From Prorocentrum cordatum (taxonomy: Eukaryota > Sar > Dinophyceae > Prorocentrales > Prorocentraceae), in NCBI GenBank assembly GCA_963575745.1, contig CAUYUJ010015010.1, forward strand, positions 149,702 through 213,701: a stretch of 64,000 bases of DNA, given 5' to 3'. The position numbers and the translations under genes are program-made. Each line of letters starts with the position of its first letter. Positions within the stretch are counted from its first letter, which is position 1. Under the pieces are notes generated by a model. The model was not told the origin of the DNA and ran no database searches. It saw nothing but the letters and a program-made list of their open reading frames with translations. Below are positions 33,678-44,792 of this stretch, one piece after another.

Positions 33678-34472
33678 AAAATTACTTTCGCTTGGGCTTT
33701 GTCGGCTGCTCGGGTGCCTCCATCTCCTCGCCCTCTTCTTCTTGCTGCTTCTTGCCGCCGCCAGTCCTGAGCGACATCAACCACTTGATCGTCGGCCCGT
33801 CTTGCGCGTGCATCGGGGGGGGGGGCCTGAGCCGCGCCCGCCCGATTCGCTTTGCTCTAATCCATCACGCTGCTCAGGGCGACCTCCAGCCGCTGCATAT
33901 CCGCCGAGTGCGAGTCGGACCTCAGGGCACCCCGAACCCGCGGCCGCCCCTCCTTCGGTGCGTCGTGCTTCGCCTTCACCCTGAAAACGACGGCGTTGAC
34001 CTGGGCCGTCTTGAGGGGCGCCGGCCAGGTGACGGCCTCCTTCGGGGCGCCCGCCTCCGCAGGGATGAGCGCGGCCAGCTTCTTCGATGGCGAAGAGGAG
34101 CGCCCGCTGCGAGCACATGCTATGCGCCTCGATGGTCGGGGCCGCCTTGTTGGCGGCCTTCGCCTCGGACAGCGCCTGGGTGTGCTTCTCCTGGCGGGTC
34201 GCCTCCGCCGCGCGGTGGGCATCGCGCAGCCTCTCGGCCTCGGCCTTCAATTCCTTGCTCTTGACCAAAATCGCGAGCGAGGAGCGATCCACGAGCAAAT
34301 GGGCTTTGCGCTCGTGGGCCGCCAACGCGTTCTCCAGCGCTCGCGGGAGGTTCTGGAAGTTCCCTTGCTTGCTCTGCCCCATCGCCCTTGCCCTTGCCCC
34401 CCCCCCCCCCGCCGCGTCCTTGGAGCCCGCCGCGCCCAGAGCCTTCGGCGCCCGCTCGAGACCGTCGGCCAT
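33678..34472 (-). pseudogene. ORF X, unit A copy, degraded
   Basis: Starts ATG 34472 (MADGLERAPKALGAAG). It aligns with the unit B copy through LENALAAHERKAHLLVDRSS, the Ala/Arg/Lys/Glu-rich coiled-coil segment (RLRDAHRAAEATRQEKH) and SEAKAA. The frame shifts near 34085 and continues as PAEAGAPKEAVTWPAPL and RPRVRGALRSD to a stop at 33857. The C-terminal end, MHAQDGPTIKWLMSL followed by an acidic stretch and PTKPKRK, is still readable in another frame to about 33678. Two frame breaks against an open unit B copy mark it as decaying. Confidence 0.6.
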
Positions 34473-34554
34473 GGGCCCCGGAGGAAAGGTTGAAGGCCAC
34501 GAGGCTGCAGGCCAAGAGCACGGCAAAGGGAGTCATGAATGGGGCAACTCTGAG

Positions 34555-36135
34555 CCCGGCAGCTAGACGGCGATCTCTGCACTGGGTCTTGCGTGCACGC
34601 GCTGCTCGTTCGGGTGCAAAGCGTGTGTTGCAGTGAGGGCGCGCGCGCGTCCAAGTCGCTATCTCTGCTGCTGGTGCTGATTTCTGTCTCTTGCGTTCTA
34701 CTTGCTTCACAAATTCTGAATACAGCATAGCCTTGCAATTCTATATGTGCGTTGCGAATGAGAAATGCTCCTCGCACCGCGGGCGCAGATTTTTTCCTGC
34801 CGTTTTAGCTGTTGATGTTGCTGTGGCCCGTCTCGCATCGCTGTCGGCCGTCCGCTTGCACGAATTTCCGGGGGCTCGCTTCATGGCCGCGCCGCGAGGG
34901 GCCTGCTTATAGGCGATGCGCCGAGAGCCGAGCCTAGGGCCAACCACATACTCACGTACTCCTGGAACCTTCTTCGAAATACGGCGGCGAACTCGACGAG
35001 GAGGAGGAAGGCGAACTGGCGGGTCATCATCGTGATGAGGTGGAGGGGCTCGACGATCATCGCGAGGGTCGACGGGGGGGGCGAAGCTGCTGGGCGTTTA
35101 CGAACAAGACGGGCCCCGCTTTCCTGAACGCTGCTGCTGGCTGCTGGGGCCGCGACTTCAGGGGCGCCCCCGGAGACCTTCGAGGGGCCAAGCTTGTGAC
35201 GAACGCGCCGAGGAGGACGAACAACTGGGAGAGGTGGCGGTGCAGGTGGAGGGCCTTTGCAATACCGTCGATGCATATTCAAGTCTGAAAACCATCTGCC
35301 ACAATCGGGGCACTGTGACTGTGCACGCACCGCCGGCGTCGGAGGAACAGGCCGGCGCAGGCAACTTCGCAAGTGGCTGCGAATGTAAAACAACAAGCCC
35401 TGGCACCGTGCACAACGCGCGCGGCCTTCGCGATCGAGAGCTTGAAGGGAAAGTACTGCCAGACGCTCAGCCTCGTCGGGATCTCCATGGTGCCGATGAT
35501 GCCGAATATTTTGGTTAAGTTGAGAACGATAGCGATCCAGAACACACTTGCTACCTTTCGTCCAGGGGGCGCGGTCCTGGGCCACCTGCAGCCACGAGGT
35601 CGCCACGTCCTGCTCGGGGTAGCCAAGAGCTCGCATCACCTCGCGAATACGGTGCCCATAGGTGGTACGAAGATGACGGGAGCGCTTGCCTTCTGGTCGC
35701 CACGACGTAGCCAGCACCACTCCCAGCAGCTGCCTTCTATGCGATCTTCTGGATATCTAGCCAAATGGCTGAGATAGCCGAGCTGGCGCTTGATGAACTG
35801 AAGTCCCACGTCCTCGAGGCCACACGCCATGCGAAGATCCGTCATCGTAGCAGCGCCCTACATACCACGTAGAGCCCCTTCTTTAGTGTATGCATTGTAT
35901 GAGATATTGCGAATAATTCTGTTGAGAAACGAGCGGTACTCGTTGATCTCGCCCTGGGAGATGGTCCGAATCTCCGAGCCAAACAACAGCGCCGCCAGGA
36001 CCGTAGCTTGTACCACCCGCGCCCGTAGCTGCTTGGAAATGCCCAGCCTGGGGAGCTCCGTGTAGATGGACCTCCATATCGCCCTGGCCGCTTCCAATCT
36101 CTTCTTTGTGTCCGTCCGAGTGCCGCCGTCCATGT
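34555..36135 (-). mobile_element. 5'-truncated LINE tail A (reverse-transcriptase C-end and C2HC fingers)
   Basis: Minus-strand pieces in several frames: RLEAARAIWRSIYTELPRLG and LLFGSEIRTISQGEINEYRS (36130-35880), KRQLGYLSHLARYPEDRIE (about 35780), then YGHRIREVMRALGYPEQDVA and two fingers, CARCQGLLFYIRSHLRSC and CPDCGRWFSDLNMHRRYC (C-x2-C-x9-H-x3-C). Degenerate finger-like pieces continue to KTAGKN... and RLAAGLRVAP near 34560. It aligns with 42190-43750 in unit B but begins about 250 bp further in, directly against the GAC tract. Confidence 0.82.
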
Positions 36136-36795
36136 CGATGTACGACAGCGACAACGACGACGACACCGACGACGACGACGAAACCGACGACGACTGCAAC
36201 GACTTTGGCGACGACGACAACGACGACGACGACGACGACGACACCGACGACGACGCCGACGCCGACGACGACGACGATGACGACGGTGAGGACGACGATG
36301 CCGCCGACGACGACGACGCCGACGAATACGACGACGATGCCGACGACGACGACGACGACGTCGCCAACGAAGACGACGACGACGAAGGAGGAGGAGGGAG
36401 GACGACGACGGCGACAACGAAGACGACGACGACGACGACGACGAGGGAGGAGGGAGGAGAACGACGACGCGAACGACGAAGAAGGAGGGAGGGCGGCGAC
36501 GCCGACGACGGCAACGACGAGGGAGGAGGGAAGACGACGACGACGACGACGGCGACGAAATAGAAGAGACGACGACGAGATGCCGACGACGGACGACGAC
36601 GACGAGGGAGGAGGAAGGACGACCACGGCTACAACGACGACGGAAACGATGACGACACCAAAGAGGAGGAGGAGGAGGAGGAGGAGGAGGAGGAGGACGA
36701 CGACGACGACGACGAGGAAAGATAGAGGACGACGGCGACGACGACGACGACGAGGGACGAGGGAGGACGGCGACGATGACGACGACGACGCAAGA
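36136..36795. repeat. GAC-rich tract B (3' end of unit B)
   Basis: Homologous to tract A and tract C, with the same interspersed GAGGGAGGAGGGA blocks and order. It abuts LINE tail A at about 36135. Confidence 0.93.
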
Positions 36796-37063
36796 GCGCG
36801 CGCACGCTTTTGTTGCAAAGCCGTGTTGCGAAACCTTGTGTTTTTGTATGTTGTTTGGACACTCGATTTTGATATCCTTCCGCTACCGAAGGTTTTTGAA
36901 GGATTCCGGCATGCGCGCGCGACGACGCGCGCGCGTGAACTTCGTCCCATTTGTTGCAGAGGATTCTCGCGTCGGCACGCGTGCAAGGGCGATCGAACGA
37001 TTTCGATATGCGCGCGCGAAGCCTTTTTGGAAGCATTTTCCCAAAATCTTGAATTCTTTCCGG

Positions 37064-37095
<32 letters not shown>

Positions 37096-38991
37096 CGCAA
37101 GAGCGTTCGCGTAATTTTTGTTGGGGAATTAAAGTTGCGAAACCATGTGTTTTTGTATGTTCTTTGGGAACTCGATTTTGAGATCTTTCCGATACCGAAA
37201 GCTTTTTAAAAGGATTCCGGCATGCGCGCGACGACGCGCGCGCGTGCATTTCGTCTTATTTTGTTGAAAGGGATTATTGAAACCTTTGATGTTTGATAAG
37301 TGGGTGTTCGCGCGTAGAACTTTTTGCTGAATGCGGCGGGGGGGGGCGATGCCGGCCCGCCCCTGGGATAGTGCAATTTCGTATTTAGGACGGACGACGG
37401 GACAGAACTATATGTATGGTTAAATGCGGCGGGGGTGGGGGGGTGGTAGAACCTATTTCTTTTCAGACAGGAGAATATACCTGGCAGAACTTGTCAATGC
37501 TCGCGCAAACATCCCAACCGTCCCATCCGCATGTTTTCGGATAAAACCCATGCGGCCGCGACTGCATCAACGGATTGACACATGCTACCGCATCTGTACG
37601 ACCGCGCTGGCGCGCGAACGCTCGCGCGCAGGGCTACCAGCTGGTTTGGCACAACTGATGCGGCCACAGCAACGCTTACCGGTGGACAATTCCCAGCGCG
37701 TCTGAATGGCGGCGCTAGCGCGCTGGCACTTCAGCGCGGGTCGGTGCCTCGGGTTGGCGCGGTGCCATGATGACATTGGCAACGGCGGCGACGATGATGA
37801 AAGTACTGGTGGTGGCGGTGGTGGCGATGATGACGATGACGACGACGAGGCCAATGACGGCGGCGCGCAGATGGTGATGCTGCTGATGATGCTGATGAAG
37901 CTGATGGCGATGGTGATGCTGCTGCTGATGATGATGGCGGTGGTGATACTGTGAGGGTGATGATACGAAATGTGATGACGGATGATGATGATCATGCTGA
38001 TGCTGATGATGATAACGATAATGCTGATTACGATGACGTCCATGTGTCAGCAGTGGAAGTGATTGGTCTGATGATGGTGGCAATGGAGGCGATTGTTGTT
38101 TCGGGCATGTTTTTGCTGAACCTCTATCTTGAAATGCTTCGAACACCTATGAATTTGGAGAGGGTTTCGACACGCGCGCGCGGCGGCGCACGCTTGTGGC
38201 CCGCGCGCTATTCTTCGAGACCGGTTCGTGCACTGGGCGTATGCTAGATCAACGCTGATGCACGGCGTGGTGACATGCTAATGCGGGTTCAGGGCGAACT
38301 GGCCGAACTCGAATGGTCCCCCCTTAATTTCAGCAGGTGCGTACCTAACGTGCTTGGCCTTTGATTTTGGTATGAGCGCTTCTGCGGACTTAGTGCAGCT
38401 GTTGAGAGGAATTCTCGAATGATTGTCACATGAGATGCACGGGCGCGCGCGTAGTAAATTTTTTAAGTATGGGAGGGGGGGTTCGATGCCAGTTGGGCTG
38501 GGGTGGTATGACTTCATGTGGGGAGTGGGCGACAAGGCAGAATCGCGTTTAAACTGCGCTATCCAAATTGGTACCGATGAGTCCAGGGGTGAGAGGGTGA
38601 CAGACTGTATCCTCATGTTGAAAAAGGAATGTATGTGGTGGAAGCTATGTGGCGCCAGCTCCGCGGTGCAACTAGCGCACGGGGCGCCCACTAGGCGCCC
38701 GCGAGCGGACGCAGGCCGCAACCAGGGCCAAATCTAGAACCGCCAACCAGCGCACGAGGCGCCCCAAGCGGCCGCGGGCTGCCCCAGACGGAAATCAGGC
38801 GAACAACCCAGCGAACGCAGCGCCCATGAGGCGCTCGCAGGCTGGGACGTGGCGGACACGTGGAAATGCATGCCAGTTGCTCGGAAACCGCGAAGGAACT
38901 CCCAAGTGCAAGCGCTGCTTGGGGAACAGGGGCGAAGGGGAAGCACGATCGCGAGGCCGCAGAGTCCTGCGAAGCGCTGGGTCTAGGGTCG
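36796..38991. repeat. Array spacer B, with a 30-nt poly-A at 37064-37093
   Basis: Homologous to 20099-21622 plus 22976-23552 (spacer A) and, for its first 1.2 kb, to spacer C. The two internal ~130-bp modules lie at about 36815-36935 and 37100-37240. The A30 run is at the site where spacer A has a short AAAAACAAAAGG and spacer C has T/A/(TA) runs. The junction CTTAATTTCAGCA at 38326-38338 is the uninterrupted form of the spacer A insertion site. Confidence 0.9.
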
Positions 38992-40871
38992 CTAGCCCGC
39001 TCGCGCCGGGCCCGCGGCGGCGACGGGGGCGGGGAGCGGGGCCTCCGGGGTGATCGCCCCGTCTGACATCGGGAAGATGTGCGCGTAGGGCGGGGGGCTG
39101 ACGTAGACCAGCGCGATGAAGGCCGTCGCGATGTAGCCGATGTGAATCGCCTTGTTGTGGAAACGCTTGGGGATCTCAAGCGCAGGCGCTGGGGCAGTCT
39201 TCTGCCGGCCAAGGCGCATGTGCGCGGCGAAGATGGCCACGGCGCTGATGTAGAAGAGGCACCAGCCGAGGGACTGGAAGACCTCGAACTCCATGCGGTA
39301 GATGTCGCGGACGCTCGCCTTGACGCAGTCGGCGCCGTGGACCCAGAAGAGATTCAGCCTCGGCTCCAGCAGGGTGGCCACGTTGATTAGGCACGGTGGC
39401 GGGCACAGCTCGAACGGCTGCGTGTCGCCGAAGCGGAGCTGGAAAAAGTGGATGCTCATGAAGGTCAGCAGCGTGATGCCCGAGATCGCGATGTTGAGCT
39501 TGCCAGAGGCGATGGTGTAGTTGATCGAGATGTCCCAGGTGCGCTTCAGGCCCACGGCTACGTGGAGCAGCGAGGCGAGCAGGATGTACTCCTCGACGAT
39601 GTTGGCGTTGAAGCCGAAACCCGTCCAGAAGAGGCGGACGTAGAAGTATCCATATCCGTTGAAGTCGTCCGGGCCGAGGAACGCGTGCAGGTTGCCGACT
39701 GCGTGGGTGATGATGAAGATGAACGTGAACATTGCGGAGCGCGTCGGGCCAATGTGGTCGTTGGTGAACTGGAAGTTCTTCCGGCCGAAGATCGTGAAGA
39801 GGACCTCCTTCATGAAGGCGATGACCATGTAGACCAGAGCCCCGATGGGCCCCGGGACGCGCCCGCACTCGCCCATCCTCTTGTTGCGGTTGTCGTTCGC
39901 CAGCTTCCAGTCGCGCGCGCCGTGCTCTCCCGCCGCGGCCGCCGTCGCTGCCGAGGCGCCGGCCGCCGCCGCCGGGGCCGCGCCGCCCCCTGCGCCGAGC
40001 GCGCCGGTGGCGGCGGCGGGGGCGCACTTCGGGATCACGTCCGGAGGATGGATCATGTTGAACTCCTCGGTGGCGTCCTCCCTGGCGAACGCGAGGATGG
40101 CCAGCTCGCCTCTTGGGCGCTGGCTCAGGAACGAGGTCGCGTCGAGCACCTCGCCAGCCGCGACCATCCAGCAGTCAGTCTTGCTGGCGTGCTTGGCCAC
40201 CTCCTCCATGGAGTAGCCCTTGACGCCGCCCTTGCCGGCAGGCGCGGCGCCGCCCTTTGCCTTTTCCGCCCTCCGCGCCCTTGTTCATGCCATCCTCGTG
40301 CGAGCCGCCCGCGTTCTTGGGCGCCGTCACCTCGCCGGCGTGGCCTCCGCCAGAGAGGTCCTTGAGGCTCGCGGGCTTGCAGTCCGCGCCCAACGTGCAC
40401 TTGGCCGCGGCGGGGCCCGCCGCGCGGCCGAACGCCACGCTGTCCAGCAACGAATTGCCCCCTAAGCGATTGTTGCCATCGCCGGCCGCCTCCAGCCCCG
40501 GGATGGCCTTGCCGTTGGCGCCGACGCAGGCGGAGTCCGCGTCGATCTCGAGGCCGCCCATGCAGTAGTGGATCACTGGCAAGATGATGGCCGCGTAGAA
40601 GGGCTCGCTCTTCACCGCGGGGCCGTCGATCACGTTGTGGTTGAACTTCTTGCCCGAACCCGTCTTACCGCTGGCCTCGTCCCAAGACTTGCCGCTGTGG
40701 TAGGCCGGGAATGAGCCGCCGTCCGGGCCCTTCTCGGTCTTCTTACCAGCCTCGAAATGCCCCTTGTGAGTCTGCTCCAGCACAGAAATGGGAACGCCCA
40801 TGTCCTTAGCGAGCGCCTCGCCAGTCACGTGGAACTTCATGGCGCCGCGGCCAGTGCAGCGCTTGCAGCGC
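38992..40871 (-). pseudogene. Unit B: fumarate reductase flavoprotein C-end / b5 / type-B cytochrome b fusion, damaged
   Basis: Continuous relative of the two unit A pieces. The flavoprotein part is readable from GAMKFHVTGEALAKDMG through GSGKKFNHNVIDG, LPVIHYCMGGLEID and GNNRLGGNSLLDS. Three lesions: the GEVAGGVR loop has lost seven residues (reads AAGDGNN, near 40478); TTTT at 40262-40265 where unit A has TTT shifts the frame before the b5 domain; and the b5 HPGG is RPRG (near 40110), removing one heme ligand. From MEEVAKHASKTDCW (40209) to the TAG at 38992 there are 405 open codons. The membrane domain keeps all four candidate heme His (THAVGNLH, LLHVAVGL, SIHFFQLRFGD, AAHMRLG). The frameshift alone could be a sequencing error, but the three together favour a pseudogene. 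The FAD Rossmann part is absent from the unit. Confidence 0.8.
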
Positions 40872-41340
40872 CAGCTGCATGCGCTCGAAGGCCCAGTCCA
40901 GGATCTCGCATGTGGACCTGTGCTGGACAGGTTCGTGGACCGCGTCAACGTGGTATACAGTTCAACGTCGTAGAAGTGAATTCGCCTGGCTTCGAGCCCC
41001 AGCAGGCCAGCGCGCCGCAACAAAAGAGCCAGCCTCCCGCCAACCAACGCTGTGGTAGGGGCGGATTCCGAGGGCACCCAGTCGCGCCGACCCGCAGGGG
41101 CCGCCGAGGCGGCGCAGGCCCAGGCGGCGAAAGCCGCCGAGGCGGCACGGGAACAAGCCGCCTGGAGCCACAACCAAAAATGACGATCAGGATGATGACG
41201 CACTGGTAGCGGTAGACTGGTAGCTTCGGCAACATCAAAACTTGGATCCACCCCCTCATACTGCGACGAACCACACTATATATAATCCAAAGGCCACCAA
41301 GCTCGCTTCTGAAATTCGAGACTGCATATCGAAAGTCTCA
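40872..41340. other. Upstream flank of the unit B gene
   Basis: Diverged homologue of 33271-33677. It is Ala/Arg-rich in translation, with a C-W-R-CKRC phrase shared with unit A near 40860-40900. Nothing else recognised. This 470 bp separates the fusion gene from ORF X and has no room for the missing flavoprotein N-terminus. Confidence 0.5.
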
Positions 41341-42174
41341 CTATCGCTTCTTCCTCCGCTGCTTGGGCTGACCGCCACCGTCGCCTCCCATCGCATCGTC
41401 CTCCTCCTCGTCCTCCTCCTCTCCCTTGGCGCCGCCTTTCTTTCGGAGGCTCATGGGCCCTTTGATCGTCGGCCCGTCCTGCGCGTGCATCGAAGCGATC
41501 TGGGTGGACTTGGATGCGGTAGATTTGTTGGCGCGACTCCAGTCGATCACAATAGCGAGGGCCTGATGGAATTTCCCTGCCTCTTCGCTGAGATGGTCGG
41601 AGCGCAGCGCCCCCCACGCCCGCGGCCGCCCGTCGCGCGGCCCCCTGCGCTCTGACTTCATGCGGAACACCAGGAGATTGACATGCGTGACCACCAACCC
41701 AGCCAGCCACTTGGCCATCTCCTTCGGCGCCCCCGCGCCCTGAGGAACGGCCTCGTTGATCTCCCCCATCAAGTGGGCGAACAACAGCGAGCGCAGTGAG
41801 CCGCGAGGGTGAGGTGGGATGCTGGGCACATCCTTCTTGGCAGCCTTGGCCTCCGAAACCTGCTTCTCGTGCGTTTCCTGACGTGTTGTCTCCGCTGCTC
41901 TGTGAGCGTCGCGGAGCTGGGCCACCTTCGCCTTCTCCGCTTCTCCTCGTGCGATAAAGACAAATGACGAGCGGTCCTCGAGCAGGTGAATCGAACGTTC
42001 GCGCTGGTGAAGAACGTTTTCCACTGCCCGAAGCCTGTTCTGTAGCGTGCCACTCTTCTTGCCAGAGCCCTTGCCCTGCTTCCCGCCGGCGCCCTCCTTG
42101 CCCGCCGCTGCCAGGGCCGCGCCAAGAGCGTCGGCCACGGTAGTAGAGGTGGCAGAGGTACAGGAGGAAGACAC
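41341..42174 (-). CDS. ORF X, unit B copy: unknown coiled-coil protein with acidic/basic tail
   Basis: About 277 open codons; the unit A homologue uses an ATG where this copy reads VADALG (GTG), so the true start is uncertain. Order: Gly/Lys-rich N-terminus (GKQGKGSGKKSG), helix (NRLRAVENVLHQRERSIHLL), long Ala/Arg/Glu/Lys coiled coil (VAQLRDAHRAAETTRQETHE), a middle region (AGLVVTHVNLLVFRMK, GRPRAWGALRSDHLSEEAGK), the conserved MHAQDGPTIKGPMSL, an acidic run, and a basic end QPKQRRKKR. The DGPTIK, acidic and basic ends are conserved in unit A, which supports a real protein. It sits between the LINE tail and the fusion gene in both units, so it could be a host gene or part of a longer LINE. 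No family recognised. Confidence 0.45.
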   Translation of the reverse strand: MSSSCTSATSTTVADALGAALAAAGKEGAGGKQGKGSGKKSGTLQNRLRAVENVLHQRERSIHLLEDRSSFVFIARGEAEKAKVAQLRDAHRAAETTRQETHEKQVSEAKAAKKDVPSIPPHPRGSLRSLLFAHLMGEINEAVPQGAGAPKEMAKWLAGLVVTHVNLLVFRMKSERRGPRDGRPRAWGALRSDHLSEEAGKFHQALAIVIDWSRANKSTASKSTQIASMHAQDGPTIKGPMSLRKKGGAKGEEEDEEEDDAMGGDGGGQPKQRRKKR

Positions 42175-42189
42175 TCAGCATATGCTCAT

Positions 42190-43966
42190 TGCGGAACCCT
42201 GAGCCCTGCGGCGACACGGCGTTCATAACGCTGTGCGCGGCGCGCTCGCATGGCTCTCTCATGGGCGAAGGTCAGTTTACAATGTTGGCATGCAACCGTC
42301 CACTGGGCAATAACATTGGCTGGCGCTGAGGTGGTCCGCTTTCTCAAGACCTGCTTCTGATGCTCCGAATATGGCATGCTCTTGCAATTACATCTGTGCG
42401 TTCTGGTAGAAAAGAACTCATGGCACCATGTGCACTCGAACTTACCTGCTGTTTTAGCCGCCGATGTGCGTGTACATGTACGTGTGTCGCTCGATGCTGC
42501 TCGCTTATAGTAGTTCCGAGGTGCTCGCTTCTTGATCGGGGCTCGGCTCGATTGCTTATGTGCCATGCGTTTGTGATCAGCTCGTGTGTGTCCTACCACG
42601 TATGCTTCAGCTCCTGGGGTTTGGCGTTTAAGACGTCGTCGAACTCGTAGTGGTGCTGCTGCTGGTGCTGCTGCGCTCGCTGCTGGTGCTGCCGCGCTCG
42701 CTGCTGGCGTCGCTGAGCGCGCTGGCGTGCTGGAGGCGGCTACCTGCTGATATACATGGGGGCCGCACTTCCGACGAACGCGACGAGCAGGGCGGGGGAC
42801 AGCAGCAGGAGGAGGTGGTGGAAGGGGGGCCACGACAATACTTCTTATGAGCATTCATGTCCGAAAACCAACGTGAACATGACATGCGCTGTTTTTGTCC
42901 TCGTACAACTGCGCAAGTACTTCCAACTGGCTTCCTCACACGCGAGCGCAGGTGAGACCTGACGTTGGAAAACCAGCCTCGGCACCTCGAGCACTGAGCT
43001 CGTCCTCGATCGTCCAACGTTTGAAGTGCCACAACTGCTTGACTGTCCACAACAGTGAGCGGTCCATGGCGTCGGTGCTGCCACGTGCCCATCTCATTTT
43101 TAGCACGGTACTTGGCGACAACGAGCTTAGATCCATGAGCGAAATCACGCGCAATCGATAACCAGACCTGCTGGGCATTCGCCTCCTGGTGCCCGAGGGC
43201 TGTGACAACTTCCACAATGCGAGTCCAATATGTGTCTCGCAGGTACCTTCGACGTTTGTGAGTCTGTCGCAAGGAAGCCGCCGCCACAAGACCAAGTACC
43301 TGACGCTCGACTCGCCCTGGCGCATATCGTGCAAGATGTCCTATGTAACCCAACTGCTTCTTCACGATCATGGTCTCGACGTCGCCCAAACCGGTGCTCA
43401 ATCTGATATCCACCATCGTGTACTGTCCCTCCATGTCGCGAAGGGTACCGAACTTGGCACGCGAGTCGTAGCTAACTCCACGGAGCACGCGATTGAGAAA
43501 GGATCTGTATTGGTCCAGCTCGGTTTGCGAGAACGCGCGGATCTCGGCGCCGAACAATAATGCTGCATACACAGTGGCCCTGCACGCACACCTGCGCTCG
43601 TAATCGTCGTGAAATCCCCAATCGCGGCAATTTTCGATAAAGAGGTCTCCAGATGTTGCGGGCTGCCTCGGGTCTTTTGGCCGTATCCGTTGTGCGGCTG
43701 CCATCCAAGGCAGAGCGGTACCTTTCTTACCGATGGCGACGCGTTCCGTCTTACCCTGGTGGGCGGTCTCGCCGATGGACGCGAGGATGTCGATGGCCTG
43801 CTTCTCTACTGCCTTCGCGCACGTCTGCTTCGTGACCAAGTTGGCGTCGTCGGCGAAGCCCAATGCATTGATGATCAGCTCGACGATGCCGTGCGACTCC
43901 TTCTGGTCGGGCGGGGATGTAGCACTCAAAACCTGCGCGTTCAGGCTGGGGTCGACGGGGGCGGGG
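42190..43966 (-). mobile_element. 5'-truncated LINE tail B (reverse-transcriptase motif C onward, C2HC fingers)
   Basis: One long minus-strand frame, cut by few breaks: LGFADDANLV (motif C) near 43870, FGAEIRAFSQTELDQYRS, IVKKQLGYIGHLARYAPGRV, RDTYWTRIVEVVTALGHQEA, then fingers CSRCRGWFSNVRSHLRS (last Cys lost) and CSRWFSDMNAHKKYC (first Cys lost). A further region (42850-42190) carries FECTWCHEFF and VACQHCKLTFAHERA finger-like motifs ending AAGLRVPQ. The 5' end is cut at about 43966 against the GAC tract. Same family as tail A; the copy at 28455-32753 is more distant. Confidence 0.83.
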
Positions 43967-44455
43967 CGCCGCCGACGACGACGACGACGCCGACGAATAC
44001 GACGACGACGCCGACGCCGACGACGACGACGTCGCCAACGAACACGACGACGACGAAGGACGAGGAGGGAGGACGACGACGGCGGCAACGAAGACGACGA
44101 CGACGACGAGGGAGGAGGGAGGAAAACGACGACGCGAACGACGAAGAAGGAGGGAGGGCGGCGACGCCGACAACGGCAACGACGAGGGAGGAGGGAAGGC
44201 GACGACGACGACGACGACGACGACGGCGACGAAATAGAAGGGACGACGACGAGATGCCGACGACGGACGACGACGACGACGAGGGAGGAGGAAGGACGAC
44301 CACGTTTACAACGACGACGGAAACGACGACGACACCAAAGAGGAGGAGGAGGACGACGACGACGACGACGAGGAAAGATAGAGGACGACGGCGACGACGA
44401 CGACGACGAGGTAGGAGGGAGGACGGCGACGATGACGACGACGACGCAAGAGCGC
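43967..44455. repeat. GAC-rich tract C
   Basis: Shorter homologue of tracts A and B, with the same GAGGGAGGAGGGA blocks. It directly abuts LINE tail B. Confidence 0.92.
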
Positions 44456-44706
44456 GCGCACGCTTTTGATGAAAACCCGCGTTGCGAAACCTTGTGTTTT
44501 TGTTTGTTTTTTGGACACTCGGTTTTGAGATCCTTCCGATACCGAAGGTTTTTGAAGGATTTCGGCATGCGCGCGCGACGACGCGCGCGCGCGTGCACTT
44601 CGTCCCATTTGTTGCAGAGGATTCTCGCGTCGGCACGCGCGCAAGGGCGTTCGAACGATTTCGATATGCGCGCGCGCGAAGTCCTTTTGGCATTGTTTCC
44701 AAAATC

Positions 44707-44792
<86 letters not shown>

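Noticed and set aside
38474-38500. GGTTCGATGCC, like a tRNA B-box
   Set aside because: No acceptor-stem pairing or A-box at the right distance, and the homologous spacer A sequence lacks it.
41341-44598. Reading LINE tail B, ORF X and the fusion gene as one long gene
   Set aside because: They are in different frames with stops between, and LINE and host-type domains have unrelated motifs.
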